Source: Labilibaculum antarcticum (GTDB taxonomy: Bacteria; Bacteroidota; Bacteroidia; Bacteroidales; Marinifilaceae). Taken from it: a DNA stretch of 64,000 nt. Positions within the stretch are counted from its first letter, which is position 1. Every line of letters begins with the position of its first letter. Made by a program: the position numbers and the translations under genes. Below the pieces are notes generated by a model. That model was not told the origin of the DNA and did no database searches. It saw only the letters and a program-made list of their open reading frames with translations. Where the stretch lies: positions 496,001 to 560,000 of the forward strand of contig NZ_AP018042.1 of NCBI RefSeq assembly GCF_002356295.1. Direction: 5' to 3'. Shown here piece after piece: positions 25,611 through 34,373 of this stretch.

Positions 25611-28259
25611 TTACTGTACTGGTTCTGGAATGCAACAAAGACTTTCGTAATAACTTTTGTATTCCGATGGGGAAATTCCAAATTGTTGTTTGAAACAACG
25701 GGTAAAATAGGAAGGTGAATTGAAACCCATATCATAAGCAATTTCGTTCACGCTTAATTTTGCTTCAATTAATAATTGGGTTGATTTTTTAAGTCTCACA
25801 AAACGAATTAATTCATTCGGAGATAATTCTGTATTGGTTTTTAGTTTACGGTAAAAGTTTGATTTGCTCATTTGAATTCCAGCATAAAGTTCATTTACAC
25901 CATAGGAACTATTAGAGAGGTTGTTTTCAATCAAAACAATTGCTTTTTGCATAAAATCACTTCTCATCCACCCATTGTAAATAATATCTACTGGTGTCTC
26001 TATTACGAAAGGTTCTTCATCTTCAACAATAAATGATGTAACAGCATTCTTTGATCTCCAATAGAGTAAAATAATTACGCCTGAAATAAAAGCAAAAACA
26101 AGCCACAATATCAGTGAGCCATTATAACTACGCTTCATCTTAAATTGGAATGAGGCATATTCCGGACTTACTATTCCATCTGAATTTATAGTAGTAATAT
26201 CAAGTTGGTAAGATCCTTTTCTAAAATGAGAAAAATCAAGAGTTGATTGATTTCCAGAAATATAGTTCCATGTAGAATCAGGATGAGAGAATCTATAAGC
26301 TACCCCATTTTCATCATGATGATTAAAAGAATAGCTATAAACCTTAAAAACAGATTCTGTCCCTTTTGTACCTTGTTCTACTTTATACAAAGATTCTGAT
26401 AAATAGCTATTTGAATTTGGAAGAATAGAAACAACCCCATCATTACTTCCGAAATACAACTCACCCAACTGACTATAAATCAATTTCCCATGATTAAAAC
26501 TATTCGCTTTTGAACCACCTGGTATCTGGTAACTTGCAAACAATTTGTTTTGGGAATCAAACCGATACATCCCCATTCTTGATCCCAACCAAAATTGCCC
26601 ATCCTTATCCTTTTCGATAGAAGTAAATTCAATTACCTTATCAGGGGGATTAAAAAAAACAGGTTTGGTTCCATCAATCTGAATTAATGCGAGTCCTTTT
26701 GATGTGGTAACCCATATTTCTTTACTATCTTCTATATAGAAATCCGAAACTTCTGTACCTAGTTCATATTTATTCAAATTATAGTACAGTTCCATATTTA
26801 AAGATAAAACCCACATATTATTTAAGGAATCCACTTCTATATCCATGCAAGACATACTATCCAGTCTTACTAAATCATCTGCTTCGCCCGAACAAACAAA
26901 ACTTCCTTTATTTGAACAAATATAAAGTTTCCCATTAAACTGCTTAAGTGCATAGATATAGTCATTTTTATTCAATCCTGCTTCAGCAGAAAACAATTGA
27001 CCTGATGCTTCAACTTTTTTCGAACTTACATATGGGTAATTAGCCGTAATAATACCCATATGTCTGGTTCCAATATACAGTTTGTTCTTGAACTGCAAAA
27101 TGGCTTCAATAAATAAATCATTCATATTCCCCTGTAAAATAGGAATCGGCTCTAACTCTACTTTTTCCTGATTAAGCAAGTACAAGCCTTTACCAGAGGT
27201 TCCAATCCATATCTGACCATCATCCCCTTGGGTTAAACCATTTATATAACCGGCGACACAATTTTGTTTCTGATCACAATTTCCATATTTTTTATATGTC
27301 AGTTTTTTGCGATCAATTCTATTTAATCCAGCTCTATTTGTCCCCATCCAAATAGCCCCGGAATAATCACTAAAAAGTACATTTATTTGAGAATCGTAAT
27401 AATCATTAAATATTTCATTTTCCCCGATAATGTAATTCTTTAAGCTATAAATCCCATTAGCAAACTGTACCTGTTTAATGAATTCATTATTTGTTCCTAT
27501 TACAATCTCGTCATTTTGCGAAATGCTCAAAGATGTAAAGAAACCAGATTCCTCCATTCTTATTTCCTCTTTACCAGAAATCCAAAGACCTTTATCTGTT
27601 AAAAACACAGGTGTTCCATCCTCCTGATATTCAATAGATATCAATTTTTCATCTTTAAGCTTTGGAAAAGAACGAACCAATAGTAATGTATCTGATTTTA
27701 AGTTTACTTCCCATATACCATTCGCCTTTGTCCCCAAGAACAGCTGCCCATTTGGTGATAACTGTTTACATATAGTTGCTTTATTTGATTTTTGTATTCC
27801 AGTTTGTTTGTTTTCATCATACTCGAATATTCCAGATTCACTTCCGATATATAATTTGTTTCTAATTCGAAAAAGAGTGGTTATCGAAGAATAAACCTTT
27901 TGAGGCAAATTAATTTTCACAAATCTTCTTTCAGAAATAATGAAAATATAATTTCCCTTATTAGTTCCCAATAGAAGTTGATTTACATTAATTTGGTCAA
28001 TAAAGTGAATGGCATGTCCTACAATAGAGTCTGACATTGGATAACTGACAAACTCCGCACCGTTATAACTACTTAAGCCCTCCAAAGTACCTATCCACAT
28101 TAAACCTGAAGAATCCTGAAATAAAGATAAAACTGTATTATTAGGAATACCATGTTCTGTGGTGAACTTAGCTAGTTTTTGAAAATACTGAATTCCCTGC
28201 AGCTTCGAGCTGAATATTAAAAGAAAAACAACACTGCAAACTAAAATCCTTCCTCGCAT
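25611..28259 (-). CDS. membrane-spanning regulator: propeller sensor, TM, AraC DNA-binding domain
   Basis: An 882-residue regulator. Residues 1-22 are a signal segment, 25-640 hold repeats of the two-component-propeller type (LSLFQDSSGLMWIGT, GQIWIGTSGKGLY, DGQFWLGSRMGMY), about 645-710 a Y_Y_Y-like domain, a single membrane helix lies near 716-735, and 775-875 are an AraC helix-turn-helix (VNEIAYDMGFNSPSYFTRCFKQQFGISPSEY). Unlike classic hybrid two-component regulators, it has no histidine kinase, ATPase or receiver domain, so ligand binding outside must act directly on the DNA-binding domain. It lies upstream of susC, same direction, and is flanked by matching candidate operators. Confidence 0.9.
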   Translation of the reverse strand: MRGRILVCSVVFLLIFSSKLQGIQYFQKLAKFTTEHGIPNNTVLSLFQDSSGLMWIGTLEGLSSYNGAEFVSYPMSDSIVGHAIHFIDQINVNQLLLGTNKGNYIFIISERRFVKINLPQKVYSSITTLFRIRNKLYIGSESGIFEYDENKQTGIQKSNKATICKQLSPNGQLFLGTKANGIWEVNLKSDTLLLVRSFPKLKDEKLISIEYQEDGTPVFLTDKGLWISGKEEIRMEESGFFTSLSISQNDEIVIGTNNEFIKQVQFANGIYSLKNYIIGENEIFNDYYDSQINVLFSDYSGAIWMGTNRAGLNRIDRKKLTYKKYGNCDQKQNCVAGYINGLTQGDDGQIWIGTSGKGLYLLNQEKVELEPIPILQGNMNDLFIEAILQFKNKLYIGTRHMGIITANYPYVSSKKVEASGQLFSAEAGLNKNDYIYALKQFNGKLYICSNKGSFVCSGEADDLVRLDSMSCMDIEVDSLNNMWVLSLNMELYYNLNKYELGTEVSDFYIEDSKEIWVTTSKGLALIQIDGTKPVFFNPPDKVIEFTSIEKDKDGQFWLGSRMGMYRFDSQNKLFASYQIPGGSKANSFNHGKLIYSQLGELYFGSNDGVVSILPNSNSYLSESLYKVEQGTKGTESVFKVYSYSFNHHDENGVAYRFSHPDSTWNYISGNQSTLDFSHFRKGSYQLDITTINSDGIVSPEYASFQFKMKRSYNGSLILWLVFAFISGVIILLYWRSKNAVTSFIVEDEEPFVIETPVDIIYNGWMRSDFMQKAIVLIENNLSNSSYGVNELYAGIQMSKSNFYRKLKTNTELSPNELIRFVRLKKSTQLLIEAKLSVNEIAYDMGFNSPSYFTRCFKQQFGISPSEYKSYYESLCCIPEPVQ

Positions 28260-28279
28260 CCAATTCTTTTCATGAATTT

Positions 28280-28310
28280 CAAAGATAATAAAAACAAAGT
28301 AGGCTCCAAA
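28280..28310 (-). promoter_or_regulatory. promoter of the AraC-type regulator
   Basis: On the minus strand TTTG at 28310-28307, a 19-base spacer and TATCTTTG at 28287-28280 match both boxes of the Bacteroidota promoter consensus. Transcription would start about 15 bases before the ATG at 28259. Confidence 0.75.
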
Positions 28311-28358
28311 TCTCCCACATTGTATGAGCCACTCTTATATTACATCTATATTGAAAAA

Positions 28359-28397
28359 ACCATTTACGAATATTTTAATACACCATTTACAAACATT
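28359..28397. repeat. direct repeat ACCATTTACRAAYATT, 23-base period
   Basis: ACCATTTACGAATATT at 28359-28374 and ACCATTTACAAACATT at 28382-28397 agree at 14 of 16 bases. They lie about 50-90 bases upstream of the regulator's -33 box, so they may be an activator or repressor site different from the TGACCAA pair. Confidence 0.5.
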
Positions 28398-28491
28398 CCA
28401 TATTGTAAAAAATATAGTCAAAAGAATATTCTATTTCTATTCGACCTTATTAGTAAAGCAACGAATAATAAGAATTCGCGACTAGTACAAA

Positions 28492-28520
28492 CTGACTAAA
28501 GTGGAGTATAATATGACCAA
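28492..28520 (-). promoter_or_regulatory. candidate operator upstream of the AraC-type regulator
   Basis: Half-sites TGACTAA (28493-28499) and TGACCAA (28514-28520) are 21 bases apart, the same arrangement and orientation as the site upstream of susC. It is about 230 bases before the regulator start. Autoregulation is inferred. Confidence 0.55.
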
Positions 28521-28545
28521 GAACATGTCCACTACTTGGCTAAAA

Positions 28546-28635
28546 TTCAGGAACTCGCTGCGCTCAAACAGCCCGAATATTTTGACGCCAATCCGTCTGA
28601 TTTTTTAACGAAAATTTTTGATGGAATTTTAATTT
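28546..28635. repeat. recurrent intergenic element (CGCTGCGCTCAAACAGCCCGA core)
   Basis: A non-coding stretch with higher GC than its surroundings (AACTCGCTGCGCTCAAACAG) and no intact frame. I recall similar short stretches in intergenic regions of Bacteroidota genomes, but cannot verify that here. The rest of 28521-28811 shows no gene. Confidence 0.35.
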
Positions 28636-28811
28636 AAAAGGTATCAAAGAACCATCGTTTTTCTGAAGCGGAAATGAGCCCTATCTTAATGCAATAACTC
28701 TCAAGGTTCTATAAATATAGAGTTGTGCGCATAATTTAAAAAGTTTAGCAGACACCAATGCCTGCTAATATCGTAATGTTTTAAAAACTTCTTTCTTGTA
28801 TAGGAGACCTC

Positions 28812-28967
28812 TTAGGGATAATGCCGTAGGTTTATATTTCTTTTGTAGCGCTTCTTAACTTCTTCTTTTAAATCCGAAATACCGGAAACGTAGATAAGTA
28901 CATAGCTTAAATAATGGCCTGGATGTGGTTCAACCGGAACTAATCGCTGGGTCTTGACCGTTCCTAT
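28812..28967 (-). pseudogene. short coding-like fragment, family unknown
   Basis: A 51-codon open stretch without a start codon: VKTQRLVPVEPHPGHYLSYV, then YVSGISDLKEEVKKRYKR and a stop. Composition is protein-like and not low-complexity, so it is probably the decayed end of a gene. I do not recognise the family. It lies in a 500-base gene-free stretch between the regulator and the esterase, along with a repeat element. Confidence 0.35.
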
Positions 28968-29032
28968 TTATTACAGCACGTTTTTTTCTTATCCTATTAA
29001 TCGTTTTTAAAACTTGGATAATTTATTATAGC

Positions 29033-30517
29033 TTAAAGAAATTCGTGCTTTTCTAAGAATGACTCAGAATCTTCTAATATTTTGTAGTAATAGTTTGACA
29101 CTCCTTTACGGTAATAAAATATTGGATGACCTGCTTTCTCATATAATTTCAACTCACATGATACCCCTGCATTTGTCATTTTTTCTTGATATAACTCAGC
29201 TTGCTTAACAGAGACCAAAGGATCATTGGTTCCCACTATTATTAAAGTTGGTGGTGTTTCCGAGTCAATATTATACATGGGTGAAATTTCTTCACACCTC
29301 TTCTTCATCTCTTTAGACCCATAACCACCAGGTCCGTTATCAACAACTGGATAGTAGAGTAATAAAAGGTTAGGTTTTGAGCTAATAGATAGATCTTCGC
29401 CAACTTCATCAAACTGACTAAGCGTTCCCGTTGCTGCAGCTAAATGCCCACCCGCTGATGCTCCAGCAGCAACAATTCTAGCTGTATCAATGTTGTAATT
29501 ATCTGCATTTCCCCTTATCCAGCGGATGGCAGATTTGGCATCACGAACACTCTCAAAAACACTTGTGCCATGCTCCTGTTTTATCCTATAATCGACACTA
29601 ATGGAAACCATTCCCTTCGATGCAAAGTAAGCACACTCCCTATAAAACTGAAGAGGTGTACCCACATTCCATCCACCACCAAAAAAATAAACAATGCATG
29701 CCTTCTTCTTTTCTGTATCAGATGGGTATGAGTTAAAAATATGTAGTTTTAATTCAGTTGAATCTATTCTCTTATAAACAACTTCTTCTGGATTGAATGA
29801 TTGTAAAGGTTTTTCTAAAACAGCCTCAAGGGCATCGAACCACTTATTGGCCATTTTTTTTGCCCCTTTTATGTTTGGATGTACTTTGTCTGGTAAACAG
29901 TCTTCTTTCCAATTAAACCCTTCAGCCTGATTAACCAAGGTTAGTGGATAACCTTCATTAGATAGCTGTTGTACCATCAGTGCTATTTTTTCATTTAATT
30001 CTGGTATATAGGAATATTTAGGCAACTTACCACTTTGAATAACTTGTGACACCAAAATCTTCACCTCTGGATTAATGGCAAAAATTTTTGCTATGATTGA
30101 TTTATGCATGGTAATGATACCAGGGATAGGGAGCTCTTCTGCAAGATGATTATGCCCTGCATGCAATAAAACGATATCAGCAGGATACTTTGTATAAATA
30201 CTATCAATGTGTGCATTCAGGTATTCTACATTTTCCCCACTAAAACCAGCATTCATAATGCTTCCTATTCGGCACTTATGCACATTAGGACCTATAAATT
30301 CAGTCCTATAACCTGCCGAAAAAAGTTTCTCCCAAAGAGGAAAAAGATAACTTTGTTTTTCACCTTTCCCTTCCGTAATAGAATCTCCTAAACCTAGGAC
30401 GGTATACGTTTTTTGCTTTTTGTCTTTTTCATCTTGTTTTTCTTTGTGTTGACAGCCTTGAAAAGGAAAAACTATTAGCAACAATAATATTTCTATTCTA
30501 TTAATTCTAAATTTCAT
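29033..30517 (-). CDS. two-domain esterase: SGNH hydrolase then alpha/beta-hydrolase
   Basis: A 494-residue lipoprotein (FQGCQHK, lipid Cys 22) with two esterase modules. Residues 38-230 are an SGNH/GDSL domain with the nucleophile in GLGDSITEG (Ser 46) and the acid/base pair in PDKVHPN (Asp 210, His 213). Residues 245-494 are an alpha/beta-hydrolase of the acetyl-xylan/feruloyl-esterase-like kind, with oxyanion loop FFGGGW, nucleophile in GASAGG (Ser 354), Asp 432 and His 464. Both triads look complete. It would remove acyl groups from the glycan. Last gene of the leftward operon that begins near 36142. Confidence 0.88.
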   Translation of the reverse strand: MKFRINRIEILLLLIVFPFQGCQHKEKQDEKDKKQKTYTVLGLGDSITEGKGEKQSYLFPLWEKLFSAGYRTEFIGPNVHKCRIGSIMNAGFSGENVEYLNAHIDSIYTKYPADIVLLHAGHNHLAEELPIPGIITMHKSIIAKIFAINPEVKILVSQVIQSGKLPKYSYIPELNEKIALMVQQLSNEGYPLTLVNQAEGFNWKEDCLPDKVHPNIKGAKKMANKWFDALEAVLEKPLQSFNPEEVVYKRIDSTELKLHIFNSYPSDTEKKKACIVYFFGGGWNVGTPLQFYRECAYFASKGMVSISVDYRIKQEHGTSVFESVRDAKSAIRWIRGNADNYNIDTARIVAAGASAGGHLAAATGTLSQFDEVGEDLSISSKPNLLLLYYPVVDNGPGGYGSKEMKKRCEEISPMYNIDSETPPTLIIVGTNDPLVSVKQAELYQEKMTNAGVSCELKLYEKAGHPIFYYRKGVSNYYYKILEDSESFLEKHEFL

Positions 30518-30609
30518 ATTATTACTTTTATGTAATGTCTACAATAAATACGACCTAATGTCAAAATATTTATATTAATAAGAGAACAAACCTTATTAAC
30601 AACAGACGT

Positions 30610-31692
30610 TTATTCTAAATCAAAGACATCAATACCCCAAGTATCCCGCCATGAGATTAACATTTTAGCATCCACAAATTTAATGGGCAACCAAATGTAT
30701 CTTCCTGTTATGGGTTGTTTGGGTCTCCAAATATCAAACATCGCAATGTAGGCATCATTCTTTCCCTGAACTGGAATTATGTAGGAGGCTTGTCCACCAA
30801 ACGTTTTTTCGACACCTAGGCTATCAATAGCATTGAAACCGCGACAAGGATTGCCGTGATAAGTCCATGTCCCTAGAAGGTTATCTGTTGTATGGTAACG
30901 AGCTGGGTTGGGATTCCATCCTTTCGATCCAGACCCCAACATATGGTACACCCCATTTCTTTTAATGACTGCTGGTGCTTCGGTGTGTACTTTAACACCT
31001 TCGGCTATCTGATATTCGCCATCGGGATAGTAGTAATCGGCATCCAGTTTCCCTATAACAAATGCCTTATCTGGTTTACGCACTGCTAAGTGATAAAGCG
31101 TACCATCATCATCCTTAAACATGGAAAAATCGCCTGAGCCTTTTGAGGTACCTCCCCCACGAAATTTATGGTGATAGGTGAATGGTCCTGCTGGTTTATC
31201 GGCAACAGCTACACCCACATAATTACTCTCGTATCCAACGCCCTTCAAATAAAGTTTAAAGAAAGCCACAAACTGCTTATTCTTTTCGTTGTAAACGACT
31301 TTTACACGTTCTAAGATACAACCATAAGCCAAATCGTGGTCTTCATCCTCATAGTCCACACTCAGTACAAGACCTTCATCATTCCAATTGAGCAGATCTG
31401 TGGAAGAATAACAATGAATACCGCCATCAGCAAATTGAGCTTCCGACTTGCCTTCCAATTTATGCTCGCCATACCAATAGTAAACACCATCATGAAAGAG
31501 GACACCTCCACCATGAGCATTGATCTGATGGCCGTTGGTATCCACCCAAATCTGCGCTGGTTTTATTTCTACTTGAGTTTCTTGGGCTGTTAATAGTTGC
31601 TGACTAAAACCCGTCAATAAAACTAGAAATAGTAATATTCGAACATCAATTATTTTGCACATATTATACTTTTTTAAAGAGAGAATTTTCAT
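30610..31692 (-). CDS. glycoside hydrolase family 43, galactanase-like subfamily
   Basis: A 360-residue secreted five-bladed propeller enzyme. The start of the first blade reads INAHGGGVLFHDGVYYWYGE, the form seen in GH43 subfamilies 24/34 (exo-beta-1,3-galactanase and relatives), in which the usual catalytic-base Asp of GH43 is not at its normal place. The probable acid is in HTEAPAVIKRNG near residue 240. The signal peptide favours either the ATG at 31692 or the one at 31662 (MCKIIDVR), which gives a shorter n-region. It lies 25 bases after the sulfatase gene, in the same operon. Confidence 0.82.
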   Translation of the reverse strand: MKILSLKKYNMCKIIDVRILLFLVLLTGFSQQLLTAQETQVEIKPAQIWVDTNGHQINAHGGGVLFHDGVYYWYGEHKLEGKSEAQFADGGIHCYSSTDLLNWNDEGLVLSVDYEDEDHDLAYGCILERVKVVYNEKNKQFVAFFKLYLKGVGYESNYVGVAVADKPAGPFTYHHKFRGGGTSKGSGDFSMFKDDDGTLYHLAVRKPDKAFVIGKLDADYYYPDGEYQIAEGVKVHTEAPAVIKRNGVYHMLGSGSKGWNPNPARYHTTDNLLGTWTYHGNPCRGFNAIDSLGVEKTFGGQASYIIPVQGKNDAYIAMFDIWRPKQPITGRYIWLPIKFVDAKMLISWRDTWGIDVFDLE

Positions 31693-31717
31693 TATTTGAA
31701 TGCAGTATCAACTATTA

Positions 31718-33265
31718 TTAACGTTTCAATGGCCACCTCTGAACACCATGTTCATCGGCCCAAATTTTATATTTTTTAAGCAGTTCATTTTTCTCATCAG
31801 GATGTGATTCTACCAAGTTATCCATTTCATAGGGGTCTGCCTTAAGATTATAAAGCTCCCAATCTTTTTTATGAAGACTAACTAGTTTCCAGTCACCCAC
31901 ACGAACAGCGCGGTTACCTTCGTGCTCCCAGAAATAAGCCCTATCTTTATCTTGTTCAATTCCACGAGTAAGAGGCATGAAGCTTCTACCATCTAAAGGA
32001 TCCAATACCTTATTCTTATATGACACGGGGTATTTAGCTTCCGCAATATCGAGACAAGTAGGCATGATGTCTGTGATATGTGCCGGCTCTGAAATACGTA
32101 CCCCTCGTCCTTTTAAACCCTCTGGCCAATGCATTATTAAAGGAGTTATTATTCCGCCTTCGTGCTCTTGAGACTTTCTCATCCTATAAGGTGTATTACT
32201 CACATTATACCAAGTTCCATAAGCAGCATTACAATCCCGACTTCCCAGTCTGGCTTCTGGTGTTTTGTTCCATGAAGTCTGACAAGCGCCATTATCCGAC
32301 AAAAACATGACCACTGTATTTTTATCAATATGCTCATCTGCCAGTGTACTCATTAACTTTCCTATGTTTTGGTCTAGACAGTCAACCATGGCGGCATAAA
32401 CAGCCATCTTAAGGGCTTCATTATTCTTATTCTCTACTGTTTCCCAATCGCCGTATACCGGTTCTGACGCAGGCAAATCAGCTGACGCTATGCCTAGCTG
32501 CTTTTGCTTTTTAAACCGCGCCTTTCGAATCACATCGTAACCGACCTTATAGGTATCACGGTATTTATCGATGTCTTCCATTTTAGCCTGAAGAGGAAAA
32601 TGTGGTGCAACATAGGCCAAGTACATAAAAAAGGGCTTTCCCTTATCTCTACGATTTTTAATGTAGTCAATAGAATAGTCAGTAAAAGCATCGGTAGAAT
32701 ACCAAGTACTGTCTGGTGTTTGCTCTTCACCATTCCAATAAACCGGGCGATCATAAAACTGTGACGGGTAAAAATAAAGCCCCCCTCCTGCCGGAGTTCC
32801 ATAAAATTGATCAAAGCCTCGATGATCGGGCCACCATTCGCGTTGTTTGTTGCCGACATGCCATTTACCACTCATAAAAGTCTGGTAACCATTATCTTTT
32901 AGAGCTTCAGCAATGGTTATACTCTGATTATTCAAGTAGCCCTGATATTCGGGCAATTCAGACTTTGTATAATCCATGTGTCCGATACCGGCATCCCACT
33001 GGTACTGGCCTGTGAGCAAACTGGCGCGCGAAGGACAACAACGCGAGGCATTGTAAAAATGGGTAAACAAGACTCCTTCCGAAGCCATTTTATCGAGATT
33101 TGGGGTTTTTATCTCGGAACCCGTACAACCCAGATCAGAGTAACCCATGTCATCAACTAAGATGACTATGATGTTGGGTTTATCATTTTTTGCTGATAGA
33201 AAACAACTAGAGAAGCCAATTATAGTTATCAGAATTATTCGATAATAGATTGTCCTAGAGATCAT
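31718..33265 (-). CDS. S1-family sulfatase (arylsulfatase, S1_4-like)
   Basis: A 515-residue secreted sulfatase. The formylglycine motif is C76-C-P-S-R with ASLLTG, and the metal-binding residues are in LVDDMGYSD (Asp 38, Asp 39) and FLSDNGACQ. KWHVG carries the conserved active-site Lys and His. The RCCPSR variant and the GHMDYT, WWPDHRGFD segments fit the S1_4 branch. The signal peptide ends near CFLSA. One base separates it from the FMN-motif gene, so the two are cotranscribed and probably coupled in translation. Confidence 0.9.
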   Translation of the reverse strand: MISRTIYYRIILITIIGFSSCFLSAKNDKPNIIVILVDDMGYSDLGCTGSEIKTPNLDKMASEGVLFTHFYNASRCCPSRASLLTGQYQWDAGIGHMDYTKSELPEYQGYLNNQSITIAEALKDNGYQTFMSGKWHVGNKQREWWPDHRGFDQFYGTPAGGGLYFYPSQFYDRPVYWNGEEQTPDSTWYSTDAFTDYSIDYIKNRRDKGKPFFMYLAYVAPHFPLQAKMEDIDKYRDTYKVGYDVIRKARFKKQKQLGIASADLPASEPVYGDWETVENKNNEALKMAVYAAMVDCLDQNIGKLMSTLADEHIDKNTVVMFLSDNGACQTSWNKTPEARLGSRDCNAAYGTWYNVSNTPYRMRKSQEHEGGIITPLIMHWPEGLKGRGVRISEPAHITDIMPTCLDIAEAKYPVSYKNKVLDPLDGRSFMPLTRGIEQDKDRAYFWEHEGNRAVRVGDWKLVSLHKKDWELYNLKADPYEMDNLVESHPDEKNELLKKYKIWADEHGVQRWPLKR

Positions 33266-33266
33266 T

Positions 33267-34373
33267 TTATATTTTATTTAAAAACTCTCTTAATAAATAA
33301 TGATAAGTAAACCCCGTATTTTTACTTGCTTTTTTTAGATTAGACAGACAATTTTTACTGATAAAGTTGGGATCAGAATTTAAGCACTTTAGATAAAGCT
33401 TCAGTTGATTTCTGGTCATACGATCTAAATAATTTGAAAGTATTTCTATTGCATCTGGGTGTGCCGATTTTAATCTATTAATCAGCAATGTCCTTGAATT
33501 GACATCTATTAGCGAAAATTCATTATAAAATTGGCTCGTTATTTCTTTTTCAGATAAAATATCACTGGGTATCTTTTTTAGAATATAAGCTTTGCCTACC
33601 CCATCAGCTGTCCTAAATATGTTTAAGATTTGTGTGGCATGTTCTTTAAAATCTTCTTTAGGCAATTCCCTTAAAGCAAACATCTGATAATCGTTATATG
33701 GCGCATATAAAAAATAATGCATCAACGTATCAGAACTTATCGATGTCAAATATTTTTCCATTTTCTCTTGTGCTTCGCCATGTACTAGGTGCCATATCGT
33801 ATAACAGGAATACAAGCCACCTTTCACAAGCGATTCTGCAATTTCTGTTTTTGTAGCTCCAGAAATTCCATCAATAACTTCTGAGTCTATAGTTGAAGTC
33901 GCCACTGGTGCTTCATCAATTAAGTCAGATACTTTTCGCCTTTTAAGAATCGAATTATCATCTAATAATAATTGATGCAGCTTAATATAATCCTCTTTTC
34001 CAAATTGTTCGTGTTCAAACTTAGTCAGTTGAAACTCTGGAGATATACCGTACCCCACATAATTACCCAATAAATCCCAGTACACATTAATATGTGCTAG
34101 TTGGCACACACCATCAGCACAAACTGGCGTTTCTATTTCTGAGAAAAATAATCGAGGTGCTCCTGCACTATTAGATAACAATCGCACCTGATGACTTATT
34201 TGAGTATGGTAAACAGTGTCTAAAGATTCAAATTCGAAAATGAACTCATCTTTAGAAATATCTTTCCATTCATTCGTCATACTAAAAAACATAGGGCTAT
34301 AATCAGATTTACGTTGTTCCTGGAACCCCACGCTAATGAATAGTATAATTATGAATGCTAACTTTTTACACAT
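33267..34373 (-). CDS. exported protein with ApbE-type flavinylation motif
   Basis: A 368-residue exported protein, not in a family I can name. It has a signal segment, a Cys pair C85-x4-C90 followed by a strand-rich part (HINVYWDLLGNYVGY, then LTKFEHEQFGKEDYIKLH), and D168-G-I-S-G-A-T174. That heptad matches the Dxx(S/T)GA(T/S) motif where ApbE attaches FMN to Thr in FMN-binding domains. The C-terminal 170 residues are helical, perhaps HEAT-like. The start overlaps the stop of the FAD oxidoreductase by one base, so the two should work together. Covalent FMN is inferred. Confidence 0.65.
   Translation of the reverse strand: MCKKLAFIIILFISVGFQEQRKSDYSPMFFSMTNEWKDISKDEFIFEFESLDTVYHTQISHQVRLLSNSAGAPRLFFSEIETPVCADGVCQLAHINVYWDLLGNYVGYGISPEFQLTKFEHEQFGKEDYIKLHQLLLDDNSILKRRKVSDLIDEAPVATSTIDSEVIDGISGATKTEIAESLVKGGLYSCYTIWHLVHGEAQEKMEKYLTSISSDTLMHYFLYAPYNDYQMFALRELPKEDFKEHATQILNIFRTADGVGKAYILKKIPSDILSEKEITSQFYNEFSLIDVNSRTLLINRLKSAHPDAIEILSNYLDRMTRNQLKLYLKCLNSDPNFISKNCLSNLKKASKNTGFTYHYLLREFLNKI

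Noticed and set aside
28272-28499. Plus-strand 75-codon ORF upstream of the AraC-type regulator
   Set aside because: It overlaps the promoter and repeat sites of the regulator, is very rich in Asn, Lys and Tyr, and has no recognisable motif.
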